This document shows, piece by piece, positions 32,298 to 41,504 of a stretch of DNA of 64,000 nt. The position numbers and the translations under genes were made by a program. The stretch is from Virgibacillus dokdonensis (GTDB lineage Bacteria; Bacillota; Bacilli; Bacillales; Amphibacillaceae). The stretch lies in NCBI RefSeq assembly GCF_900166595.1, contig NZ_LT745763.1:1768814-1832813 (forward strand). The letters are read 5' to 3'. Every line of letters starts with the position of its first letter. The stretch's first letter is position 1. The notes below the pieces were generated by a model that worked only from the letters and a program-made list of their open reading frames with translations, was not told the DNA's origin and searched no databases.

Positions 32298-32422
32298 CCT
32301 AAAATTTTATTTATACTAAAAGAAAGTATAAATTTTTAGGGTTTATCGTAAAAGAAAAACAATATACCTTTCGCCATAATACTTGACAGGGGGCAGTTCA
32401 GACAAGACAAGTTTTTCTAATC
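32298..32422. repeat. Palindromic intergenic repeat, copy D, with an inverted left end
   Basis: The copy proper is 32326-32422 (AGTATAAATTTTTAGGGTTT through AAAGAAAAACAATA and TTTCGCC to CAAGTTTTTCTAAT). Immediately before it, ACCTAAAATTTTATTTATACT (32298-32318, split here as ACCTAAAATTTT and ATTTATACT) is the inverted complement of its left end, so two left ends face each other over seven bases. Confidence 0.75.
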
Positions 32423-33685
32423 TTTCTTTATTCTCTCATAAACTTGTTTCATAGCTTGTTCAAATTTCCCTGTAGCTTTAGGTTCATAGTATTGCTTATG
32501 TTTGATTGCCTCAGGTAAATATTGTTGCTTTACCCAACCACTCTCATGGTCGTGTGGATACTGATACTGTGTTCCTCTTCCTAATGTTTGTGCACCAGCG
32601 TAATGAGCATCTTTAATATGAGCAGGAACTTCTCCGCCTTTTCCGTTGCGTACATCTTGTAAAGCTTTGTCTAAAGCTTTATAGGCTGAATTGGATTTTG
32701 GAGATAAACAAAGTTCAATAATTGCAACAGCTAATGGGATTCTAGCTTCTGGAAAGCCCAACCTTTCCGCAGCTTGTACAGCTGTTAACGTCCGTGGCCC
32801 TGCTTGTGGATTGGCTAATCCAATATCTTCATACGCAGTTACAACCATTCTCCGCCCGATACTTTCTAAGTCACCAGCTTCCACTAATCTGGCTAAATAA
32901 TGAAGTGCAGCGTCAACATCGCTTCCACGAATGGATTTTTGAAAAGCAGAAAGCACATCATAATGCGCATCGCCATTTTTATCATGTGAAAAACTCTTTT
33001 TTTGCATACACTCTTCCGCTGTTGTTAAGGTGATAGAAATTTGTTTCTCTTCATTCTCTGGTGTTGATGCTACAGCTAGCTCCAACCCATTTAATGCTGC
33101 ACGCAGATCTCCGTTAGCGCTAAACGCAAAATGATTTAAAGCTTGCTCAGAAATGTAAATGGACGAGCTGCCGTAGCCGTTTACTTCATCTTTTAATGCA
33201 CGTTGTATTGCTTTCTTGACATGATCCGTTGTTAGTCGATGCAATTCAAACAGATGACATCTGCTACGAATAGCAGGATTAATGGAATGATAAGGGTTGC
33301 TTGTTGTACAACCAATCATAATTACTAAATTACTCTCAAGATGTGGAAGTAAAAAGTCTTGCTTCGCTTTATCTAAACGATGTACTTCGTCTAAAATAAG
33401 TACCAATTGCCCTGTCATTTTTGCTTCTTCCACAACAATTTCCATGTCTCTTTTTTTATCTGTTACTGCATTTAATGTTTTTACTGGCATTGCTAAGCTT
33501 CTTGCTAAGGCTATTGCCATGGATGTTTTTCCCGTACCAGGCGGTCCAAATAATATCATGGATGCAAGTCGCTTAGCAGTTACCATCCGACGAATAATTT
33601 TCCCTTCGCCAACTAAATGCTCTTGACCAATAATTTCATCAATATGTTCAGGTCTCATTTGAAATGCAAGTGGTTTTTGTTTCAT
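32417..33685 (-). CDS. rarA: Replication-associated recombination ATPase RarA (MgsA)
   Basis: RarA is an AAA+ protein related to clamp loaders and RuvB that acts at stalled replication forks. The 422-residue protein has Walker A GPPGTGKT at 47-54, Walker B LILDEVHR with DE at 99-100, sensor CTTSNP and SRCHLFEL, and the carboxy-terminal MgsA oligomerisation domain (SDVDAALHYLARLVEAGD; VPAHIKDAHYAGA). The last codons overlap the right end of repeat copy D. In B. subtilis this gene (yrvN) also lies beside cymR, divergently transcribed. Confidence 0.97.
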   Translation of the reverse strand: MKQKPLAFQMRPEHIDEIIGQEHLVGEGKIIRRMVTAKRLASMILFGPPGTGKTSMAIALARSLAMPVKTLNAVTDKKRDMEIVVEEAKMTGQLVLILDEVHRLDKAKQDFLLPHLESNLVIMIGCTTSNPYHSINPAIRSRCHLFELHRLTTDHVKKAIQRALKDEVNGYGSSSIYISEQALNHFAFSANGDLRAALNGLELAVASTPENEEKQISITLTTAEECMQKKSFSHDKNGDAHYDVLSAFQKSIRGSDVDAALHYLARLVEAGDLESIGRRMVVTAYEDIGLANPQAGPRTLTAVQAAERLGFPEARIPLAVAIIELCLSPKSNSAYKALDKALQDVRNGKGGEVPAHIKDAHYAGAQTLGRGTQYQYPHDHESGWVKQQYLPEAIKHKQYYEPKATGKFEQAMKQVYERIKKD

Positions 33686-33765
33686 TTATACCGCCCTTTA
33701 TAATATAATAATAAATTACTTATCTAACTTGACATTGTAATACACATACGAATGAAATGCATCGT

Positions 33766-33795
33766 ATGCAATACTTTTGTATTCCATGCTATAAT
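33766..33795 (+). promoter_or_regulatory. Candidate cymR promoter
   Basis: A perfect TATAAT at 33790-33795 is preceded at 18 bases by the weak -35 ATGCAA. It lies about 50 bases before the cymR start. Confidence 0.4.
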
Positions 33796-33843
33796 AACAT
33801 GTATGAGAAAGTGTGGAACGTTATTTTAATTGAGGTGTTATAT

Positions 33844-34263
33844 ATGAAAATTTCAACCAAAGGAAGATATGGTCTTACTCTTATGATACATCTAGCAAAA
33901 TGTCATGGCAAAGGACCTATTTCTCTAAAACAAATAGCGAAGGAAAATCAATTATCGGAGCATTATTTAGAGCAACTAGCCTCACCATTACGAAATGCCG
34001 GCTTAATTCGGAGTATTCGCGGTGCATATGGTGGTTATGTATTAGCTAAGGAACCAATGGATATAAAAGCTGGTGACATCATTCGTGTATTAGAAGGCCC
34101 GATTACACCTGTAGAAGGAATAGAAAATGAAGAACCAGCAAAGCAAGCTTTGTGGCGAAGAATCCGTGATGCAGTTAAAGACGTATTGGACACGACGACG
34201 TTAAAAGATTTAGCTGAGCATAATGATGATGAACCACAAGATGCTTATATGTTTTATATTTAA
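33844..34263 (+). CDS. cymR: Rrf2-family cysteine metabolism repressor CymR
   Basis: CymR with CysK represses cysteine synthesis and uptake genes in B. subtilis and S. aureus. From ATG 33844 the protein has 139 residues (B. subtilis 138) starting MKISTKGRYGLTLMIHLAKC; the winged helix is visible (ISLKQIAKENQLSEHYLEQL; IRGAYGGYVLA). The iron-sulfur cysteines of IscR/NsrR are absent, as in CymR. A frame opening at 33757 adds a leader with the promoter inside it. It is followed 21 bases later by yrvO, the usual order. Confidence 0.95.
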   Translation: MKISTKGRYGLTLMIHLAKCHGKGPISLKQIAKENQLSEHYLEQLASPLRNAGLIRSIRGAYGGYVLAKEPMDIKAGDIIRVLEGPITPVEGIENEEPAKQALWRRIRDAVKDVLDTTTLKDLAEHNDDEPQDAYMFYI

Positions 34264-34284
34264 TCGTAGGAAGGGTAGATTTTC

Positions 34285-35430
34285 TTGGAACATATATATT
34301 TGGATCATGCGGCAACGACACCCGTTCATCCACAAGTATTAAAACGCATGTGTGAAGTAGAAAAAGAGACTTTTGGAAATCCATCCAGCGTGCATGCTTT
34401 TGGAAGAAAAGCGCGACAAATTGTAGATAGCGCTAGATCCCATATTGCTAAACGTATTGGCGCTAACGAAAAAGAAATTATTTTTACAAGTGGCGGAACA
34501 GAAGCGGATAATTTAGCCTTAGTTGGCGTAGCTAGAGCCAATCGAGACAAAGGAAATCATATTATTGTAACTGCTCAGGAACATCATGCGGTATTACACA
34601 CTGCGGAAGCGTTGGAAAAAGAAGGTTTTCGTGTCACCTATGTACCTGTAGACAGACAAGGGAAAATTGCGGTTGAGGATGTCATGGATGCATTGACAAG
34701 CGAAACTATTCTCGTTTCCGTAATGTATGTAAATAATGAAACAGGCATAATCCAACCAATTCAAGAAATTGCTGAACAAATGCAGCATCATCAAGCCTAC
34801 TTGCATACGGACGCTGTGCAAGCTTTTGGTTTACTTGCTATTGATGTTCGTGAATTAGGTGTTGATTTACTAACTGTATCTGCTCATAAAATTAACGGTC
34901 CAAAAGGCATCGGTTTGTTATATACGAAAAAAGACGTACAGTTACAATCCTTGCAATATGGTGGTGAGCAAGAAAGGAAACGGCGTGCAGGAACAGAAGA
35001 TGTTGCTCGAATCGTAGGCTTTGAAAAGGCTGTTGAGTTAGCAGTAGAACATAGGCATGAGCGAGCGGAACAATATCGAGTTCTTAAACAGCAATTTATC
35101 AACGGCTTACGGGAACAAGACATTGACTTTCGAATAAATGGTGACCAACAGAATACAGTCGCTTCGATTGTAAATATTAGCTTTCCAAACACGGCTGTAG
35201 AAGCACTCTTAACTAATTTAGACCTCGATGGTGTTGCTGCATCTAGTGGTAGTGCGTGTACGGCCGGGTCTGTAGAACCTTCGCATGTGTTAACAGCGAT
35301 GTACGGTTCAGGGGATGAATGCACTACAAATTCGGTTCGATTTAGTTTTGGCCTAGCTAATACTCCAGAAAACATTCAGACTGCTACTAAAAGAGTAGCT
35401 AAGAGCGTGAAGCGACTGACTCAGTTATAA
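34285..35430 (+). CDS. yrvO: Cysteine desulfurase YrvO, partner of MnmA
   Basis: This PLP enzyme takes sulfur from cysteine; the copy beside mnmA supplies it for tRNA 2-thiouridine. The 381-residue protein starts at TTG 34285 behind AGGAAGGG. PLP lysine is Lys202 (SAHKINGPKG), His101 stacks on PLP in EHHAVLHT, and the persulfide cysteine is Cys325 in SSGSACTAG. The order cymR-yrvO-mnmA is as in B. subtilis, where YrvO and MnmA suffice for thiolation without a Tus relay. Confidence 0.95.
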   Translation: MEHIYLDHAATTPVHPQVLKRMCEVEKETFGNPSSVHAFGRKARQIVDSARSHIAKRIGANEKEIIFTSGGTEADNLALVGVARANRDKGNHIIVTAQEHHAVLHTAEALEKEGFRVTYVPVDRQGKIAVEDVMDALTSETILVSVMYVNNETGIIQPIQEIAEQMQHHQAYLHTDAVQAFGLLAIDVRELGVDLLTVSAHKINGPKGIGLLYTKKDVQLQSLQYGGEQERKRRAGTEDVARIVGFEKAVELAVEHRHERAEQYRVLKQQFINGLREQDIDFRINGDQQNTVASIVNISFPNTAVEALLTNLDLDGVAASSGSACTAGSVEPSHVLTAMYGSGDECTTNSVRFSFGLANTPENIQTATKRVAKSVKRLTQL

Positions 35431-35464
35431 GGTAAAGGTCAGCAATACAAAATGTGAAGAGTAA

Positions 35465-36631
<1,167 letters not shown>

Positions 36632-36646
36632 CAAGGAGTTTTTACA

Positions 36647-37312
36647 ATGGAGAACAAGTTAAAACTAGCGATAAAAGCAATGCAGAATAACGAGCTGGAA
36701 GAGGCTGCGTCATTATTTGCAGAAATTATAGAAGAATACCCAGATGATCCCGTAGGGTATACTAATTTTGGGAATCTACTTTTGCATATGCAAGATACAG
36801 AGCGAGCACAACGTTTCTTTGCCAAAGCAATTGAATTAGATCCACATGCAGCAACTGCTCACTACGGTTTAGGAAATTTATTTTATGAGCAGTCGCTATA
36901 CACGAAAGCGCAAAACCATTTACAGCAAGCTATAGATCTAGGATTAAAGGAAGCAGATGTTTATTATTTATTAGGGATGACATTTCAACAACAGGGTTAT
37001 CACAAACTAGCATTACCATATTTATTGCGAGCTGCTGAACTGAATACAAATGAAGAAGAATTCCTGTTCCAATATGGATTAAGTCTTGCACAATGTGAGC
37101 ATGTAAAAGAAGCGGAGGAAATCTTTCACAAAGTTCTTCAGTTGAATCAGAATCATAGCGATGCATATTATAATTTAGGAGTCATAGCTTTATTTAGAGA
37201 AGAGGCAGAAAGAGCATTAAACTACTTTGAGGAAGCATTGCGCATTCAGCCTGACCATATTTTAGCTGCCAACGGTCGTAAGAATGTACAACCCTACCTT
37301 CATGAATCATAG
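36647..37312 (+). CDS. yrrB: Tetratricopeptide-repeat protein (YrrB-like)
   Basis: The 221-residue protein consists of about six TPR units of 34 residues, each with the small-large pattern (GYTNFGNLLLHMQDTERAQR; AHYGLGNLFYEQSLYTKAQN; AYYNLGVIALFREEAERALN). There is no signal or membrane segment, so it is cytosolic and likely a protein-protein scaffold. B. subtilis YrrB holds the same place between mnmA and the recD2 gene yrrC. It is 15 bases after mnmA. Partner unknown. Confidence 0.9.
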   Translation: MENKLKLAIKAMQNNELEEAASLFAEIIEEYPDDPVGYTNFGNLLLHMQDTERAQRFFAKAIELDPHAATAHYGLGNLFYEQSLYTKAQNHLQQAIDLGLKEADVYYLLGMTFQQQGYHKLALPYLLRAAELNTNEEEFLFQYGLSLAQCEHVKEAEEIFHKVLQLNQNHSDAYYNLGVIALFREEAERALNYFEEALRIQPDHILAANGRKNVQPYLHES

Positions 37313-37333
37313 GAAGAAGATGGAGTGTTTTGG

Positions 37334-39655
37334 ATGGAACAAATAAAACAGCCAGCAGAAAATGAAAGCTATATTCGTGGCGAACTCCTTCACTTAATTT
37401 TTACAAACGAAGTGGAGCATTTTTCAATTGCTAAAATTAAGGTGTTAGATACAAACGAAACACTTGAAGAGAAAACAATTGTTATAAAGGGTTATTTTTA
37501 TAATCTGCAGCCGGAAACTAGCTATTATTTTTTTGGGGTATTTGATAAACATCCGCGATTTGGCACTCAGTATAAAGTAACTTCATATAAAACATTTATT
37601 CCAGAGACGAAGGATGGTTTAGTAGCCTATTTATCCAGTGATCTATTCTATGGCATTGGCAAAAAAACAGCTGCCAAGATTGTGGATCAATTAGGTGAGA
37701 ATGCAATTTCTAAAATTATTGATGATCCTGAAGCATTGTATGCTATATCTGGACTGAAGAAGAAAGCAGCCGATCAATTACGTGTTACTTTACAAGAAAA
37801 TCAAGGCTTTGAACATGTTGCTATCTATTTAGCACAATATAATATTGGCTTGAAAATGGCACAAAAAATCTATCAAAACTATAAAGATGAAGCAGTTCAA
37901 TTATTAGAAGCAGACCCGTATCAGTTTGTGTTCGATATTGATGGGTTTGGCTTTCGAACTGCTGATGAAATAGCTAGACAAATGGGGCTTCCAGCTACTC
38001 ACCCGACTCGTATAGGAGCAGGTTGCATCTATGTTTTGCAAACTTCTATTCAGGAGGGGCATGTTTATTTGCCAATGGATGTTTGCATTTCATCTATTTG
38101 TTCGCTATTAAATACGAAAGAATTAACGGAAGCAATGGTAGTAGAAACTTTAACAGCTTTAAATAAAGATAAACAAGTAATTCTCCAAGATGGCAATGTC
38201 TACTTACCTTCTCTCTACTATGCTGAGGATGGATTTAGTTCTCATTTAAAACGCATTTTACAAAAGCCAATCGAGCATCAAACGCCGATAGCTGAGCTTA
38301 TGAAAATCATTGGCAGTATTGAAGAAGAAGAAATTTTATCCTATGGAAAAGAACAGTTTACAGCGATCAACCAAGCTATTCATGCAAAGGTTATGATTCT
38401 AACAGGCGGTCCAGGAACAGGTAAAACGACCGTTATTAAAGGTATTCTAAAAGCGTATGCCAATATTCATGAGCTATCTTTACAGCCAAAAGATTACGAA
38501 TATAAAAGTGACTTTCCATTCATCTTAACTGCACCAACAGGAAGAGCTGCAAAACGATTAAATGAATCTACTGGGCTACCAGCAATGACTGTACACCGCT
38601 TATTAGGATGGGATGGAAACCAAACTTTTGAAAAAAATGAGCATGAACAACTAAGTGGTAAATTTATTATTATAGATGAATTTTCTATGGTAGATATTTG
38701 GTTAGCTAATCATCTTTTTAAAGCTATCCCAGATGATATGCAAGTATTAATTGTAGGGGATGAAGACCAATTGCCTTCTGTTGGACCAGGGCAAGTGTTA
38801 GCAGACTTGCTAAGTACAAATAGAATACCATTTGTGAGGCTGACGGAAGTATATCGACAAAAAGAAGGCTCAAAAATTATTCAACTCGCTCACGAAATAA
38901 AAAAAGATGAGCCAATAAACTTAGGAAAAGATCATGATTTTAACTTTATCCAATGCGGAACAACACAAATGGGACATGTAATTACTAAAATATTTACGAA
39001 AGCTTTGGAGAAAGGATTTGAAACGAAAGATATTCAAGTTCTTGCCCCTATGTACCGTTCAGAAGCTGGAATTACTAAATTAAATCAAGAGCTTCAACAA
39101 GTAATTAATCCAAAGACAAACCAGAAAAGAGAAGTTCGCACACAAGAAGCAATCTTTCGAACAGGTGATAAGGTTATACAGCTTGTTAACCAGCCTGATG
39201 ATGGCGTATATAATGGAGATATTGGAGAAGTAGTCGCTATTTTTCGAGAAGAAGAGAACACGGAACAAGAAGAACAGCTTGTCATTGCCTATGAAGATCG
39301 TGAAGTTGTTTATGAGCGGAAAGACTACCGTAATATTATGCTGGCATATTGTATTTCCATTCATAAATCACAAGGTAGTGAATTTCCTATTGTCATCATG
39401 CCTGTTGCTTGGGCATACCAACGCATGCTGAGAAAGAATCTATTATATACCGCAATAACAAGAAGTAAACAATCATTAATTATTTGTGGTGAGCAAGAAG
39501 CTTTTTTATACGGTGTAGCGACAAAGAATAAAAGTCATCGCTATACAACACTGACACAACTGCTCATGGAAAAATTAACTGTGCTTTATGAATCGAATAT
39601 ACATGCAAATTTGGAAGAGAATGATTCTAATCTTTCCCCTTATGACTTTATGTAA
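37334..39655 (+). CDS. recD2: ATP-dependent 5'-3' DNA helicase RecD2
   Basis: RecD2 is the RecBC-independent RecD-like helicase involved in replication fork and mismatch repair in Bacillus. I chose ATG 37334, eight bases after GGAG; a GTG at 37325 is possible. The 773-residue protein has an amino-terminal OB and helix-hairpin-helix region (about 1-200; YGIGKKTAAKIVDQLG), Walker A GGPGTGKT at 358-365, LIIDEFSMVD-type Walker B (IIIDEFSMVD), VGDEDQLPSVGPG, and the carboxy-terminal SH3 and motif VI (AYCISIHKSQGSEFP; LLYTAITRSKQ). Confidence 0.96.
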   Translation: MEQIKQPAENESYIRGELLHLIFTNEVEHFSIAKIKVLDTNETLEEKTIVIKGYFYNLQPETSYYFFGVFDKHPRFGTQYKVTSYKTFIPETKDGLVAYLSSDLFYGIGKKTAAKIVDQLGENAISKIIDDPEALYAISGLKKKAADQLRVTLQENQGFEHVAIYLAQYNIGLKMAQKIYQNYKDEAVQLLEADPYQFVFDIDGFGFRTADEIARQMGLPATHPTRIGAGCIYVLQTSIQEGHVYLPMDVCISSICSLLNTKELTEAMVVETLTALNKDKQVILQDGNVYLPSLYYAEDGFSSHLKRILQKPIEHQTPIAELMKIIGSIEEEEILSYGKEQFTAINQAIHAKVMILTGGPGTGKTTVIKGILKAYANIHELSLQPKDYEYKSDFPFILTAPTGRAAKRLNESTGLPAMTVHRLLGWDGNQTFEKNEHEQLSGKFIIIDEFSMVDIWLANHLFKAIPDDMQVLIVGDEDQLPSVGPGQVLADLLSTNRIPFVRLTEVYRQKEGSKIIQLAHEIKKDEPINLGKDHDFNFIQCGTTQMGHVITKIFTKALEKGFETKDIQVLAPMYRSEAGITKLNQELQQVINPKTNQKREVRTQEAIFRTGDKVIQLVNQPDDGVYNGDIGEVVAIFREEENTEQEEQLVIAYEDREVVYERKDYRNIMLAYCISIHKSQGSEFPIVIMPVAWAYQRMLRKNLLYTAITRSKQSLIICGEQEAFLYGVATKNKSHRYTTLTQLLMEKLTVLYESNIHANLEENDSNLSPYDFM

Positions 39656-39738
39656 GAAGGAACGTATATTTTTATTTGAAATGGGTTAGCATGATAAATA
39701 ACTAGTATTCAGTGAAAACCAGAAGGAGTATTAACGAC

Positions 39739-39933
39739 ATGCGATGCCCGAATTGTAATGGGAAAGATATTGGTAAAATAGGAATCCGGCAATACTACTG
39801 TTGGACGTGTTTTGTTGAGATGACGATAGAAAATAATACACTGCTTTTACATCAAGTGGAAGCAGACGGATCATTAAGTTCGCTCAATGACTTATTTAAT
39901 GAGGAAGAAAGAAGACTATATGGGAATAGTTAA
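39739..39933 (+). CDS. Small zinc-ribbon protein
   Basis: The start ATG 39739 follows AGAAGGAG. The 64-residue protein begins MRCPNC and has a second pair in YYCWTC, together a four-cysteine zinc ribbon (residues 3-25), then an acidic tail (LNDLFNEEERRLYGNS). Such short proteins are common in Bacillales and often have no known function. A frame opening at 39712 adds nine residues that include the ribosome site. It stands 83 bases after recD2 and 38 before the AI-2E-family gene. Confidence 0.78.
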   Translation: MRCPNCNGKDIGKIGIRQYYCWTCFVEMTIENNTLLLHQVEADGSLSSLNDLFNEEERRLYGNS

Positions 39934-39971
39934 AGGTTTGATTACACGCTACCTTTTGGAGGAAGTTAGCC

Positions 39972-41078
39972 ATGTTTAATAGTCGTCAAAGCCTGAACTT
40001 CCTCTATTTTCTATTAATTGGTATTCTACTCTTCCTGTTTTTTTACTTAATGATTAAATTGTTTCCTTTCTATAAAGCAGTATTTTTACTTTTCTGGCAT
40101 GTAGCAGCTCCGTTTGTTATTTCCTGTTTAATTGCTTATCTATTATACCCAGTTGTGCAGGCAATACATAAGTACCACATTCCTAAAGGAGTGGCAGTTT
40201 TAATCATTTACCTGCTTTTTTTTGGTTTAACAGCCTATTGCATATATCGTATTTATCCAATGGTTGTTGTTCAAGTGAGAGATTTAAATGAGCAGTTTCC
40301 ACAGTTAATGAAAATGTATGAAAAAATGATTTACCAATTTTATGAGTATACATCCTTTTTACCCGAAAATGTGCATGATAAATTTGACCAATTTTTGTTA
40401 CGAATGGAGAATACACTCGACCAACTCTTAGAAAGATTGATGAGTGGGTTTACCAAGGTCTTTGATCTCATCATCTTTTTAACGGTTATACCTGTACTTG
40501 TTTTTTATTTTTTAAAAGACTATGAAAAAATAAAAAAGTACGGGAAACAGCTAATTCCATCTAGGTTTAGAGCTCCATGTAGTCAAATTTGGCATGCAAT
40601 TGATGATAGTTTAGGAAATTATATTAGAGGCCAATTAATTGTTTGTGGCTTTGTAAGTCTCACGTCTTTTGTTATTTTTAAATTTTTATTGCAACTTGAT
40701 TTTGCGTTGTTACTAGCCATCATTATGGGAATAACAAATTTAATTCCTTATTTTGGGCCTATTATTGGAGCGGTCCCAGCAGTAGCTATAGGTTTTACTG
40801 TCTCAGGGAATATGGTCGTTTTTGTCATTTTATCCGTGTTTGTTATTCAGTTGATAGAAAGTAATTTACTTTCCCCGTATATTGTTGGAAAAAGTATTAA
40901 TATTCACCCAGCCGCCATCATTTTTGCTTTATTACTAGGTGGGCAGTTGTTTGGTGTCGTTGGCATGATTATCGCGGTGCCATTAATGACTATTTTAAAA
41001 GTAATTATCACGCATTTATTTATATGGAAGGATTATCATTCCACTTCTAAGCAAGAAAGAGACTCTGCACCATCTTAA
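39972..41078 (+). CDS. yrrI: AI-2E family (PerM-type) membrane protein
   Basis: The 368-residue protein has about eight membrane helices with the AI-2E family pattern: an amino-terminal helix set, a central amphipathic region (about 95-165), then LGNYIRGQLIVCGFVSL, ITNLIPYFGPIIGAVPAV and FVIQLIESNLLSPYIVGKSI. Despite the family name, members do more than export AI-2; several are Na+/H+ or Na+(Li+)/H+ antiporters in haloalkaliphiles. In B. subtilis yrrI lies upstream of alaS as here. The alaS promoter begins right at its stop codon. Confidence 0.9.
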   Translation: MFNSRQSLNFLYFLLIGILLFLFFYLMIKLFPFYKAVFLLFWHVAAPFVISCLIAYLLYPVVQAIHKYHIPKGVAVLIIYLLFFGLTAYCIYRIYPMVVVQVRDLNEQFPQLMKMYEKMIYQFYEYTSFLPENVHDKFDQFLLRMENTLDQLLERLMSGFTKVFDLIIFLTVIPVLVFYFLKDYEKIKKYGKQLIPSRFRAPCSQIWHAIDDSLGNYIRGQLIVCGFVSLTSFVIFKFLLQLDFALLLAIIMGITNLIPYFGPIIGAVPAVAIGFTVSGNMVVFVILSVFVIQLIESNLLSPYIVGKSINIHPAAIIFALLLGGQLFGVVGMIIAVPLMTILKVIITHLFIWKDYHSTSKQERDSAPS

Positions 41079-41108
41079 TTGACATTTATGTCTGCCTTAT
41101 TCTATAAT
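41079..41108 (+). promoter_or_regulatory. Sigma-A promoter of the alaS leader
   Basis: Perfect TTGACA at 41079-41084 and perfect TATAAT at 41103-41108 are spaced by 18 bases. The -35 begins on the first base after the stop codon of the AI-2E-family gene. Confidence 0.85.
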
Positions 41109-41144
41109 TGCGCTTAACAAGGTTTATCATTAAAATGCGTTGAA

Positions 41145-41362
41145 GGTTCTGAGTACATGATCAATGCTTTTGTAGAGAAAGGGTTCCTTAGGCTGCAAGA
41201 ACCCTTAAAGTTCACATCATGGAAAGCTGTTCTGGAGTGCGGTTCATTCCCGCCGGTTTGTATACCGTTATCAACAACAAGTGATGAATGCTGTTGTGTT
41301 CATAATAAGGGTGGTACCGCGATCAATCTCGTCCCTGCAAGTGCAGAGAGGGGATTTTTTTA
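41145..41362 (+). ncRNA. T-box riboswitch leader of alaS
   Basis: The leader shows stem I with GTAGAGAAAGGGTTCCTTAGG, the specifier segment CATGGAAA-GCT-GTTCTGG with the alanine codon GCT at 41226-41228, the T-box AGGGTGGTACCGCG at 41308-41321, and a terminator formed by AATCTCGTCCCTGCA (41325-41339) and TGCAGAGAGGGGATT (41342-41356) followed by T residues. It should turn on alaS when tRNA-Ala is uncharged. The 5' end is approximate. Confidence 0.95.
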
Positions 41363-41504
41363 TTCTCTTCTATTTAAATAGGCAAACATCTTTGTTTTAT
41401 TTTCCAAATTTAGTAATAAGTAAAGTTTTTTAATAGATGTATTGTTTTCTCAGAACAAACTTCGATCCAACATTTTTTACATAATGGTATAGGAGGAAAA
41501 TTAT

